A stretch of DNA of 55,936 nt from the NCBI GenBank assembly GCA_021030915.1, contig JAGEMR010000171.1, positions 1-55,936 on the forward strand, read 5' to 3'. A program made the translations under genes and the position numbers. This DNA is from Astrothelium macrocarpum. Its lineage: Eukaryota; Ascomycota; Dothideomycetes; Trypetheliales; Trypetheliaceae. Below, piece by piece: positions 10,434 through 22,000 of the stretch. Below the pieces are notes generated by a model. The model did not search any database and was not told the origin of the DNA. It was given only the letters and a program-made list of their open reading frames with translations. Position 1 is the first letter of the stretch, and each line of letters begins with the position of its first letter.

Positions 10434-11729
10434 CACGCGGGTGACAAAAAAGCGCGTACACCCAAATCCGGCCCCGCATCCACCACCACACAAATTACTG
10501 TGGCGCACAATACATTCAAAATTCAACAAATCATTTCAATTTCAATATCCAGTCATTCTTCCTTCCATTTCAATTACTGTTTTCAATCTTTGTGGCATGG
10601 AATCCACACATTCGTTAATAAAATTGAATGAGATTTTATTCCAGCCTGTTTCAGTAATTTCCTTTGTGTCGTTTTCGTCCCAATGAGGGTATTTTCGTAA
10701 ATCCTACTTTGGTGACTGCCAGCAGTTCTCAATTGGTACCAGATCAGGCGAGCCAGGACAGTTCCAATAATAATTCAGCTTATTTTCGTATTTCCATTGG
10801 ACCATAGGACATTTGGAAGCGCTTTTGCCTTTCGCTTCATGATCTGAATCGCCATCCTCTTCCAGTGTGAATTGATCTCCACGTTCTAGCCATGACTTCA
10901 CAATGTTATTCAATATGCTGAGATAGATCTGTTTATTCATTTTATTATTCTTATTATTAGGAATATCGTACCAATTGAGATCTGATTTGAAGTTGAATCC
11001 AGCTGCTGTCCAAATGTGAAACCGTTTGGAATTAATATGAACTGAATTATCATCTGATTCTTGAATACAATCTGCGTAATAACGTTCTCCCGGTTTTCGA
11101 ATAATTCGTAATTTACCTTATGGGTCTATGTTCTAATGAATCTCATCTGAAAAGTGTATATTTCACCAATTCTCCTTATTTGGATAACGTTGAAATATTA
11201 ATTCAGCGAATTCAACACGCTTCTGGCGCAGCGAATCGTTACATCAGCCCTTACGGCAGACAATACATTTATGGTAATCCATAATACCCATTATTCGCTA
11301 TATTATTCGTCCTGAAACCTCAATTCCACATTCCCAGTCAAATTACTGCCAATTGAGGCCTCTCGCAGCAAAGCCTTCAATTTTAATAACACGTTCCATC
11401 TCACGTACCTCACGTGGAGATATAAAAGATGGTCTGCCTCGCTATTCTGAGCCATTTAAATTGTGATATCTTCGTGTGGAGCTTTCAGATCTAAATAACT
11501 GCCAGCCTTGTGTGTGGCCCACATCAAAATGACGAAATACGTCCTCTTTGAAATACGGAATGTGTTTGACGTCAAGATATTCAATTGCGCCTTGAATTTT
11601 AGCTTTTAACGGCGTTGTGAAATGAGGATTGCTGGGCGCATTTGTGTGTGCATTGTCAGCCATAGTAATTTGTGTGGTGGTGGATGCGGGGACGAATTTG
11701 GGTGTACGCGCTTTTTTGTCACCCGCGTG
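10434..11729 (-). mobile_element. Tc1/mariner-type DNA transposon, dead
   Basis: A 1.3-kb element with inverted repeats of about 65 bp at 10434-10500 and 11665-11729, beginning CACGCGGGTGACAAAAAAGC. The repeats differ at only a few positions. It is flanked by GTAGG on both sides (10429-10433 and 11730-11734). It lies between the LYR-protein and MMS2 genes and belongs to neither. The interior carries a minus-strand transposase relic. Confidence 0.88.
10542..11663 (-). pseudogene. Tc1/mariner transposase, broken
   Basis: Read on the minus strand from the ATG at 11663, the relic starts MADNAHTNAP and has a basic N-terminal helix-turn-helix-like part. It then shows Tc1-type blocks: GKLRIIRKPGERYYADCIQE, SDLNWYDIPNN, LEEDGDSDHEAKG and NYYWNCPGSPDLVPIENCWQ, the last containing the final catalytic acid. 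Several in-frame stops (for example after CWQSPK and after the ENW block) and at least one frame change interrupt it. Many breaks are CAA to TAA or TGG to TGA/TAG changes, the expected RIP outcome. It cannot make an active protein. Confidence 0.85.
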
Positions 11730-12078
11730 GTAGGTAATTATGTTGGGGTTATGGGGGACTAATTCTCTCATGTTCTCCATCGATTTATTACAAGACTTGC
11801 GGAGAACCGAGTGTTAGATACCACTATTCTTGGTCTATGACCTTCATAAATTGCCAATACACATTCCCGTCATTTCAATTTCACTACGGAAGGGAGGATT
11901 TCTGAGTGGGCTGGTCCTAAAAGCGCCGAGATTATGCATTCTCGGTCCGAATAGCGCTAGCTTGCCTGCAAGGTAAAAGCAAAAATTGGAAACTTTGGTA
12001 AAAGTATCCTTCCACAATCTTACGCACGATGGGAGAACCGATTTGCCCCTGCCTTGCGTACATTCACATGTCTTAGCC
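11730..12078. other. Intergenic, no gene seen
   Basis: Sequence between the dead transposon and the 3' end of the MMS2-like gene. Only short, unconvincing open frames. Confidence 0.5.
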
Positions 12079-12702
12079 CTAGCTATATGTAGAGCCTTCA
12101 GCAGGTTGAGGGAGCTTTTTGTGAGCTGGCAGAGCCATCGATCTGTTTCTCAATCAGTGAGTACCTGGATAACTCAAATAGAGCATCTTGCCTTCTGAGT
12201 TCAATCAAAATCGTCTCCATGTTGAAATCACGCTTCCACTGTGCAAGGCATGGTAACTTTGCATGCTCAACCTAACCCGAATCTTAGCTGTGAATCCTCC
12301 ATGTCGTTTTTTGTATGCGTACTTTTCCATTCCTTTGATCTACACAGGGTAAGTTGATCTTGGAGATGAATGTGATTTCAGGTGGGACGTCGGGATATGC
12401 ATCGCCGCAGTGGATTTTGACACTGTATATTCGGTTCTCGTGGACACTCTGTATAGAATCATTTAGCCTCTTTTGTACCAAGTTTGAGAAGGGTGTATAC
12501 ATGAGGAGGACCCAGAACCGTTGCTTGCCAGCTCGACATCAGAAGGTCATCTCCATTTTCCAAACCGTATGAGCAAGCCTCTACGTAGGCTTTAGTAGAT
12601 ACAGAATCGAAGGCTCAGATTCACAGTACCTGCGCCAAGACCCTTTTCGCCCTTTTCAAGCTCTTCCAGCAATCTGAAATTTCTGGGAACTTTTGCACCC
12701 AT
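12079..12702 (-). CDS. mms2: Ubiquitin-conjugating enzyme variant MMS2
   Basis: Five exons on the minus strand: 12702-12630, 12580-12501, 12448-12323, 12256-12192 and 12142-12079; 135 residues. The protein has the UEV fold signature VPRNFRLLEELEKGEKGLG, then ENRIYSVKIHCG, YPDVPPEI, FISKINLPCV and a C-terminal KKLPQP motif. There is no catalytic Cys, as expected for an E2 variant. MMS2 pairs with UBC13 to build Lys63-linked ubiquitin chains in error-free post-replication repair. Intron 4 (12143-12191) has a GC donor (AG|GCAAG) with AG acceptor; the only GT alternative would be a 22-nt intron. At the exon 3/4 junction the usual V-x-P-x-K between GK and LPCLA is absent in my model, so a microexon or annotation error is possible there. 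Confidence 0.9.
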
Positions 12703-13110
12703 ACTCACAATGTGGCTCGGGAAGGCTAAATCAGCCGGACCCAGAAAGTTGTTAAAACAAACTAATAAGGAAAGCGCAATGTCGACGACTTGGAGCCGAG
12801 CTCGACCAGGTTCGAATTTGTGAGAAGGCCTTCTCTTTCAAATAACGGACCAGGTACTAAAGCAACACTGCGTCATGTCAACACATCCCACTTGGAAGCT
12901 TGGCATGGAAAATTCTGCCTAAAGGCGGTCACAGCTCGGCAGGGACTGCCCGCAGAGACCCTTTGACGAAACCCTTGCCTTCACCTCCAATCTAAGGCCA
13001 CGCAGCCACCAGTGCATGTGGAATCTATCGCCGACGATGCTAGATTTGGATACCTTGACGCTCCTTTCATCTTGGCGAGCGCTTCCTAGTCCGGATGTCT
13101 CTCGTTGGAG
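12703..13110. promoter_or_regulatory. Divergent upstream region of MMS2 and MON2 genes
   Basis: About 400 bp separating two divergent housekeeping genes, so it should contain both promoters. No TATA box or defined site stands out and there is no credible coding frame. Confidence 0.45.
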
Positions 13111-16100
13111 ATGACATCTCAAATACTTAGCAATGAACTAACCAACCTTATTTCCGAATCAAAAAGAAAGAACATCGATTTAAGGAATGCTGCTGACAAG
13201 TCGCTGCAAGATCTGAAAGCTTTACCTTCAACTTCCGAACAGCAACTTGCCGCAGATCTTATCCGCAAGCCTCATTTTGTGTCTCCGTTTCTGTTGGCAT
13301 GTGGAACTCGCAACTCCCGCCTGGCCGGGATTGGAGTTAGCTGCTTACAACGTCTTGTTGCCTGCCATGGACTACCAAAGGATCGATTGGAAGAGGTTCT
13401 GGAAGCCTTTAAAGAATCTGCATTGCTCGGACTCGATGTGCAGTTGAAGATCCTCCAAGCCCTTCCACCCTTACTGCAAGGTTACACAGAAGAACTCCAA
13501 GGAGAACTCTTGGCGAGTGCACTGCAGGTATGCTCAATTCTGCAAACCGTGAAGAGTGCGGCGGTGAGCAATACGGCTGCTGCCACTTTGCAACAACTCT
13601 TTACTGCAGTGTATGAGAAGGTAGCCGAGGAAGACGGTAGGGATCCGGGAAGATTCTAAATTCTAGACCTTGTTGACATTAGTAGCTACGGATCCTGATG
13701 CACCCTTCATTGATGAGGTATCTACTGACGATGGTCCTGTTGCTGTCCGCATTGCTTCCAAAGATGCCTACAAAGTATGTTTCACGGTTGAGCATTTCGC
13801 CTCGGTACTCATGTTCTATATAGGTCTTCGATGACCTTTGCCTTTTGGCCGAAGGGCAAAAGCCACAGTTTGTTTCCTTCTCGGCCTTGCCACAGACCTC
13901 GTGCTTGGAGATTATTGAAGCAACTCTGACTGCTCATTCTCCTATTTTTGAGACACACGAAGAACAAAGGGCAATTCTGCGCTTGCGGATCCTTCCGCTT
14001 ATTACACGTTGCTTGTCAGAGAAGCTGAGTTTTTCTGTCAGTCTTCGGATATTTCGCATTCTATCTGTAGTTCTACGAAAATTCGTTTCTGAATTGCCAA
14101 CCGAATGCGAAATTCCGTTGGGGTTACTCAACCACATGCTCGAAGGGGATGTCGTTCCGGCTTGGAAACGAAATCTATGCATGGAAATCTTCCGCTCCAT
14201 CTATGCAGAGCCAAGATTATTTTTGGAGCTATATGCGGAATATGATTCCAACGAAGACAGGAAACCTATCATCAAAGATAGTTTTGCAGCCTTTGTGCGA
14301 TTAGCTACAGAGAAACCCTCCAAGATCGGGCTAGGACAGCAATCCACTGCGCCTGCAGGACAGCCAAGTACAGGCGTCGATACGGCAATGGATCAAGCTG
14401 CTGTGGAAGCCGGTGTTGCTGGAATCATTGGAACGGGTAGTCTTGGTGTCGCCGAAGTAAACGTGCCTGGAATATCTGTGCAGTTGAGTTCGTTAAAGAC
14501 ACCTTGTCTAGACCAGCTAGATAAGGTTGAAGCGCCTGTAGTACCCGAAACCTACGTTTACAGTCTTGTCTTGACATGCCTGAATAGTATGGCAGATGGC
14601 TTGGCAAAATGTGTTCTACCTCTTAGTATTCATCAAGTCAGTAAAGAAAGGCGAAGAAGGAAAATAAAGACCGGCGGCGATGTGGAGGACTCTCCGCTTT
14701 CTCCTGATCCAGACAATCGGCCAGCCGAACCCACAACGAGGCCGATCCTTACGAGATCAATGTCCTATCGTAAACGTTCCGTTCCACTAAACCCTCTGGA
14801 ATTGACTGCTAGCTCATCGTATCCGATGGTCAAAGTCGCTGCTTCACTTATCAATGAGTGCTGGCCTGCTGTACTAGCAACCTGTTCTACATTTTTATAT
14901 GCAGCCCTGGACGCAGAATATTACCACGCCCTGGTGCGATCAATCCAAAAGTTTACCCAGGCTGCTGGAGTTTTGCGTCTTTCGACTCCAAGAGATGCCT
15001 TCTTGACCACTCTCGGGAAAGCAGCTGTCCCACCGAATTTGACGAGCGCGGTGGTCTCGACAGCAGTTGCTTCAAATGGAGAGGCACCACGCATATACAC
15101 CAATGCGAAAGGTTTGCTTAGCGTTGACAGCCTTGCCAGCCAAGCGTCAAATCTGTCGGCAGAGAAGCCAAGACGCCAATCCATCTCAATCGAGACAGAG
15201 ACACCCAATTTGACAACTCGTAACCTTTTATGTTTGCGAGCCCTGATCAATCTTGCAATTGCATTAGGGCCAACTCTTGAGAACGCTTGGAGCATTGTTC
15301 TCGAGACTCTCCAGAGTGCAGATATTGTTTTGGCTGCCTTTAGTAACAAATCTACGCCAGGCGATTACCGCATGAGTCCACAGCTTGGTGGAAAGAATGA
15401 AGTCGACCCGACGTCTGCTTCCAATCTGAACACCGAGATCAAGGCTGTCCAGTCTGCTGCATCGAGAATGTTTGATAACACCAGCGATTATCCTGATGAC
15501 GCTTTCGTCCAGGTCTTGAAAGCATGCTTTGGCGTGTTTTTCAGCAAACATGTCAGCTCGAAACCCACGTCACCTATTTCCGAGGAATTCCAAAATCCAA
15601 TTCCATTTCCACCCAGAAGGGTCGGGAGTATTGCGAATTTGCCAGCCTCGGTCAACTTCCAGTCCCACGAATACACTTTGGCGCTGGCAAAAATCCGAGA
15701 GATTTCTCGTGCCAATCACTTTCGCTTAGCTGCGCACGACCCCGAGGAAAGCGGCTGGGACTTTCTAACCTCCGAACTCATAAAAATCTCAACATCGGTG
15801 ACTGCTGTACACGCTGTACGTAGTTTGGCTGCGGATACCCTCCGAGAACGTTTATTTGCTACTGCAGACGCCACAAGGAAGGAAGACCCTGCAACGCGTA
15901 GCGAGATTCAACGTAGAGTCCTCTCGACCCTGCAATCGGAACTAGATGCTCTCCTTGAGGATGACCGACACATGAAAGAGAACGATCATTATGTTCATGA
16001 AACAATACTCGAAACGCTCAAGGATGTCTTGGATGTTTGCGGTGAATCTCTTCTCGACGGATGGGACTCGGTCTTCAAAATCATTACGAGTGTCTTCGAG

Positions 16101-18444
16101 CGTCCTGACGATTTTCATTCAAATGGCACCAAAGTCAATACTAATGCCCATCATCCACCTGTCGTCCGGTTAATTTCCGGGAAACTAGGTCGGATAGCTT
16201 TCTCTTCGACGCAGGTCGTCTACTCTGAATGCCGCCTTGCTCTTCCTGCTCAATTCTTGTCTGTATTCAATGATACCCTTTTGTTGTTTGCTTTGCAGTT
16301 TAATGATCTCAACATGTCTTTAACGGTATGACTAATTGGACAGCAATGGTAACGATACTTGCTAATGTAAAACACAGACAATCTCAATCTTCCAAAATGT
16401 CTCGGAATTCTTACAAAAGCAGGTTGTTTTATCCGAGTTAGAAAGTTTACAAGGTGCTATGAGCGCAGAAGACCAGTCTCCCGGCGTTGTTATAAAGCAG
16501 TCTGCCCAAGCCAGAGTCTCAGCCGTGTGGTTATCACTTCTTCGCAATTTGACAAGTATTGCAAATGACGATAGGTCCGAGGTACGGAACACAGCTGTTC
16601 GTACAATACTTACGATATTTGACCATTACGGAGAGCTTCTTTCCGCTCCTGCCTGGTCTCTACTCATCACTTCTGTTCTATTCAAGCTTGTGGACACAAA
16701 CATCGAAGCCCAACGACGCGCACGATCTAGGGGTGCCTCAGAGGAAGAAGACGTCCAGAGTTGGAACGTTAGCAGCAATATCATTCTTGGCGGAATTGCT
16801 ACTGTATTTTCTGCGTTTCTTGAGACCATCACTCAAAATGCAGAATTTCCTGCCCATTGGCAGACGCTCATGGCTTATTTTGAGTTCTATATTAACTTCC
16901 AATCTCATTCAATAAGCGCGTCTGTCTTTCGGGCACTATCGACTGTCTTGTCGAAGGTCGATGAGATCTCAGTTATTGGGAAGCCAGCCTTGAATAGAGT
17001 TGGCAGCATCTGGGCAAACAAGATACCAGAGGGGGATTCTGCAGATACTGCGGATGGAAAGCAAGAAGCGTTTCTCGCATACATCAGCACGCTGCAAGAG
17101 TTACATCGGCTTACAAAAAATGAGATGACTTCGGGCCAAATCGATACAATCACTGACAATCTTGAGCAATGCGTTCGCGAATCAGATGCCATGTCATACA
17201 GCGCTGATGTCGACTACCTGACGCCACTGCAAAAAAAGGTCTTGGATATTGTGCCGCAACTTCCCACGCATATCGCAGGTGCTCCGTCCACAGTTCTGGA
17301 ACTCTTCGCTACGCTTGCCAGTATGGCTTATGACAAAGACAAAGATGAAATATATCAAACAAGCCTCACATTTGTGGCTCTCTCGAAGGCGGCAATGCAA
17401 AGCCTAGCAAAGTTTGTACGCCAACAATCAGAAAAGCAAGAAATTTACACTGGTGATGCTCTCATCTCTGCTTTAGACGGTCTTGTGCAACCTATTGAGT
17501 TGAAATACGAATGGCAGCAGGAAGGCAGCAAACCGCCCACCCCTTGGCAGTTAGCAACGACAACTGCTCTTGATATCCTCCAAATTACTTTGCCAGTAGC
17601 GCAGCAATTGAGCACTCCTGAAGGCTTGCAAGAAATACTTGTGCGCGCAATCAGTATTGCCAGCGCCATTGCCCAAGCGGACCTTTCGTCCGTGACGTCC
17701 CGCAAGAAGGTACAGCAAGATGTCGAGTTTGACATAGAATCATTCACGGCTCTATATCATTTACTCACGCCATACTTGAGCTCCCCTACCATCCCCGACT
17801 CCATTCGATCCTCTTATTCAGCCATCCTCTTCCACAACTCCATCATTCACAGCCCAGAACCAGAGGAAATGCCTTCCACATCCTCATCACTCGATCACAT
17901 CTACACTATCCGATTCGGCCGCACTTCCGATCCACCACCCTCCCCCCGGCGAAAAATGTCTTACCTCTGCCTCAACTTCCTCCTCGATCTCGTCCGCATC
18001 GACTCTCACCACTCTACCGCAAACAATCCTAAAACCAACCCTATTTCCACTAACTCGGACACGACCTCCTCCCCCCTCGCCGACGCCGCAGCGCCTCACC
18101 TGCTCCATCGTGTTGCTCTCCCCCTCAAATCCTACATCGCAGACCAACCCCTCCGCGGCCGCATGCCACAGCCCGAGTCCCAGCGGCAAGAACTGCTATT
18201 TGTGCTGCGCGCCATGCGAGAACTCGACTCTGCGCCAGACACGATTCCATCACCGGCTGCGAGTGGTGCTGTGATGGGCGAGGGCCGGACGAAGAAGAAA
18301 CATCTGCTTGTGCTATATCCGCTTGTAGTGAAGGCGTTGGGGGTGGCGGGGAGGGTGCCGGGTGGGGCGGACGGGCAGGTGTTGAGGGAGTTGGGAGCTT
18401 TTTTGGAGGAAGTTGGTGGGACGGGGATGGGTATCCTGGTTTGA
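13111..18444 (+). CDS. mon2: MON2 homologue, endosome/trans-Golgi trafficking scaffold
   Basis: Four exons: 13111-13636, 13686-13774, 13824-16325 and 16378-18444; 1,727 residues, the usual size. The first true ATG is at 13111 (MTSQILSNELTNLISESKRK). The N-terminal part has the DCB-like region seen in MON2 and large Arf-GEFs, followed by HUS-like helical repeats (KRNLCMEIFRSIYAEPRLFLELYAEYD is split here by description only) and a long alpha-solenoid. There is no Sec7 domain. MON2 works with the Dopey protein and the flippase Neo1 in retrograde traffic at late Golgi and endosomes. The C-terminal 150 residues become Ser/Pro-rich and their DNA is C- or G-rich. Converges on the giant coiled-coil gene. 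Confidence 0.92.
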
Positions 18445-19009
18445 GTGGGCAATGGTTTGGTATGGAATGAGTTTGAGAGGATGTTGATGGCGTTGATAAG
18501 GAGATAGGATCGAGATGTGACTGTGTCTGTTTAGGTGGTGGCATTGTTCTCTGGTGTTGGGAGTGCTTCGCCTTTCTGCATACATGCTATGCTCGTCATA
18601 GACCGTGGGCTTGGAATAAGTTATGAGCATAGTCTATCGATTTCATTATCTGCTACATAATCGTCCTATTATCCCAATCCCCTAAATTCTCGTCTATTTG
18701 AGCAGCATGACAAAAGAAATAGTTATGTAGGTGTAAATGATGTCCAATCTAGTGTCTTTCTCTTCCTTCGCTTCGTCTCAAAAGGTTCAGTCTGGTATCC
18801 GCTGTCCGGGTATCATAACACAAAAAGATAAGGAACGCTAAACGTCAGTAAGAAATCGCTATATGCAACGGGCAAATCTCCCCTCCACCAAATATCAAAC
18901 AGCAAATGAATGACATAAATGAATTCATGCACGCCCCGATTCCTCCCCACAAGCAATCTGTATCAATCTAATCCACACACGAGCACTCGCTCCCAAACCA
19001 TCTCACACT
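18445..19009. other. Intergenic between convergent genes
   Basis: 3' regions of MON2 (plus) and the coiled-coil gene (minus). No credible gene. Confidence 0.5.
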
Positions 19010-22000
19010 TCACAGCTCCTCTTCCTCCTCCTCACCAACATCCCCAATCGCGCCCCCAAAATCCAGCCTCGTCCTCGGCATCTCGGGACTCACCTCCTCC
19101 TCCTCCCCTTCTCCCACCCCCCCGTCCTCCTCAAACCCCTCAAACCCGGCCGTGCTATACGCCCCATCCTCCGCATCCGCATCATAGCTCGCCTTCCGCA
19201 GCAGCGGCGGCGTCGTCACCGCCACATCCATCCCGCCGGCAAACGCAGGCCGCTTCGCCAGCTGTCGCGCCGTCAACTGCTGCTGCTGCTGGTGCCGCCA
19301 CCCAGGCTCGCTGGGCCCGCTGCGACGCGGTGTGCGCGGCTTTTCGGGCGAGGTGCCAGCGGGCGACGGGGTCTGCCGTAAGTTGGAGGCTGGCGGGGTC
19401 ATCAGGCCGGAGATCCAGCCCTGCGTTGCTGCGTTGGCGGTGGTGGTGCTGGCGTTGCTCGCGTTGCTGCTGGGCCGCAGAGGCGTGGCGCGGTTGCGGC
19501 CGTTGCCGAGATTGCTGCTCGCTGGACGCGGGGTGGAATTGTTCGTGTTGGCGTTGGCGTTGCCCTTGCGCCAGTTCCCAAACGCCGCGGCGAGCTGTGC
19601 TGCTTTGGGACTCGCGAAGTTCGAGAGACTTGCCAGCGCCTGCTGCCCGGCGACCATGGTGGGCACGGGCTGTCCTGGCGCGATTTTGGCGGCGATGAGA
19701 CGCTCTTTCTCCTGCTGCTCCATTTGTAGGCTTGTGCGGATGCGGATGGCGGCGTCGCGGATGCTGTCTGGGTCGTAGCTGGACTGGCTGAGGGTGTTGA
19801 TCAGGTCGCCAAGGTCGTCGAGTCGTACGCCGAGGAGCTCACGGAGCCAAGAGATCTCGGTGTCGCGCTCACGTAGTTTGGTGGGGGCGGAGGGGTCAGC
19901 GGCGCGCAGCGAGGATTCAAGGGATTCGATGCGGGATTCGCGTTCTTGCAGTTGTTCTTGGAGAACGATGATGGATTCACGAAGGGCTTGAGGTGAGACT
20001 TTTTCGGGGATTGGAGTTGTTGATGTGGGGATGGCGGTGGCTTGTGTACCAATGGCAGGAGCTTGAGGAGCTGGTGGATTGGCTTTGGCGGACTGGGCAG
20101 CTTTGACGGCGGCTTGAGCAGCAGATTGAGCAACCTCAAGTTTTTGTTCGAGGTGCAAAATTTTATCTTGGCAGAGCTCAAGCTTGGCATCCGAGAGGCC
20201 GAGTCGCTCGTTGAGCAGTTTCTCTGAAGCCTCATTGGCTTCGCGCAGGTTCTTAGTCTTGAACTCATGCATTGCTTCCAGTCCAGCTATGCGATGTTCG
20301 TAGTCAGCGATGCGACGTTCGTAAGAATATTGCAATTTTTCTGTGGCCTTTGAATGCGACTCTTGCAATTCCTGTAGCGAATCACGTTTGGAGTCCATTG
20401 CTTCCTCGAGAAGTAGGGCGTGTTTCTCTTTTGCAGTGTCGGCTTCCATCTTGAGATTGTCAAGCTCAGTCCGCAGTCTTGCATTTTCTACTTCGAAATC
20501 AGCTCTAACCAAATTGACTTGTTGATTAGCAGCCTCCACATCCACTTCCAAGAGGGTTCTTGTTCGCTGAATTTCCACTCGCGCAGCTTCACGTGAGTCG
20601 TTGAACTCGCGTTCGAAACGAGCTGCAAGCTGTTGTTGCTCAAAAAGTTCCTTTTTGACCGTTGTCACCATATCTTCAAGTCTGGTGTTCTCTCGTTGAG
20701 TATGGTCGACTAAGACCCTCAAGTTCATGTGCTCCTTCTCCTGCGTTTCTAAGCGCTCAATTTCTCTCTCTAGCCTTTCGCGATTTCGCGCCTCATCACC
20801 GATGCGAACAGTAAGCAATTCCGCCCTGGTTTGGTGCGCTAGGTCCTGCTGATGCCAATGTGCCTTTGCACTTGCCATTTGCTCAGCGGATTTGGCCATA
20901 TCTTCATGCAAGCGACTCAACCTGTCACGCATGTATTCCTTCTTCTCGACGCCCTCAGCTACCTGAGCCACCAAGGAACCAATTTTGGCTCTCAGAGTTT
21001 CTCGTTCCTTGGTAAGATCGTCGATTTCTTGCCGCCATACCTTCTTCGACTCACGGTATTCCTCCAGAGTAGACTCCATTGCAGAATGTTCCTCTTCCAA
21101 AGAAGATATCTTGGTGATCAACCTATGGTGCTCTTTTTCAGCAGCAGCGCGGTGTTCCTGGACGTCTTGTAGATGCTCCTTGAGATCGGATACCTCATCA
21201 CGCACAGAGCGAAGCGAATGCTCCTTGTCTTTGTCGAGTTCCTTGTAGAGACTCAGTTCCTCTTCAGCAAGGCGAAGAAGCTTCCTCGTTTCAGTTGCGC
21301 GGTCTTCAATCTCATTCCGCTGATTGACTGCCTCGACTGCCCGCATAGTTGCATCTTGGACCATCTTCTCGAGTTGCACAACATGCAAATTATCTTCAGG
21401 ATACGGGACTTGGCTTTGGGAGTGGGGCACCACAGCGGAATGGCGTCTATCAAGCGTCTCTTCCATCACAGCTTTGATATCCTCGAGTTGCATCTTTTCG
21501 GCATCAGATCGAGCGACTGCTGCTTTCAAGCTAACTAAAGCTTCATGAAACTCTGTCACACCAGGTGCAGGTGGAGTTGGTGGGGTATTGTACACTTGAA
21601 GAGCTTCAATCATGAGCGACTTGATTTTATCTGGATTGAGAAGTTCGGGAGTTGGAAAAGCCTTTGTCCTAGAGCGTGAGCGAGGTGGACGTAATTCTTC
21701 GTCGTCATCTTCATCATCAGCATCACTTTCCGCACCAGCACTGGTGGAGACGCTCCGTCGTTCAGCAATCCTTTTAGCAGATAGAGCCGACATGGAATCT
21801 TGTAATTGTAACAAAGTAGTCATCATTGGATCCATCTTTGTTTGCAGAGCTTTGGCAACAACTTTCTCCACATGTGGCTCGAAGAAGATGCTGCGTGAGT
21901 GCACTTGCGCTTTCAGCTTCTCTTCCTCAGTTGATGAAAATGCGTCATCCCAGTCACTAATAGGAACATCTTTGTCGTTATTGAGACGACGGACAGGAGA

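Noticed and set aside
13105..13110. Starting MON2 two codons earlier
   Set aside because: The codon at 13105 is TTG; the first ATG is 13111.
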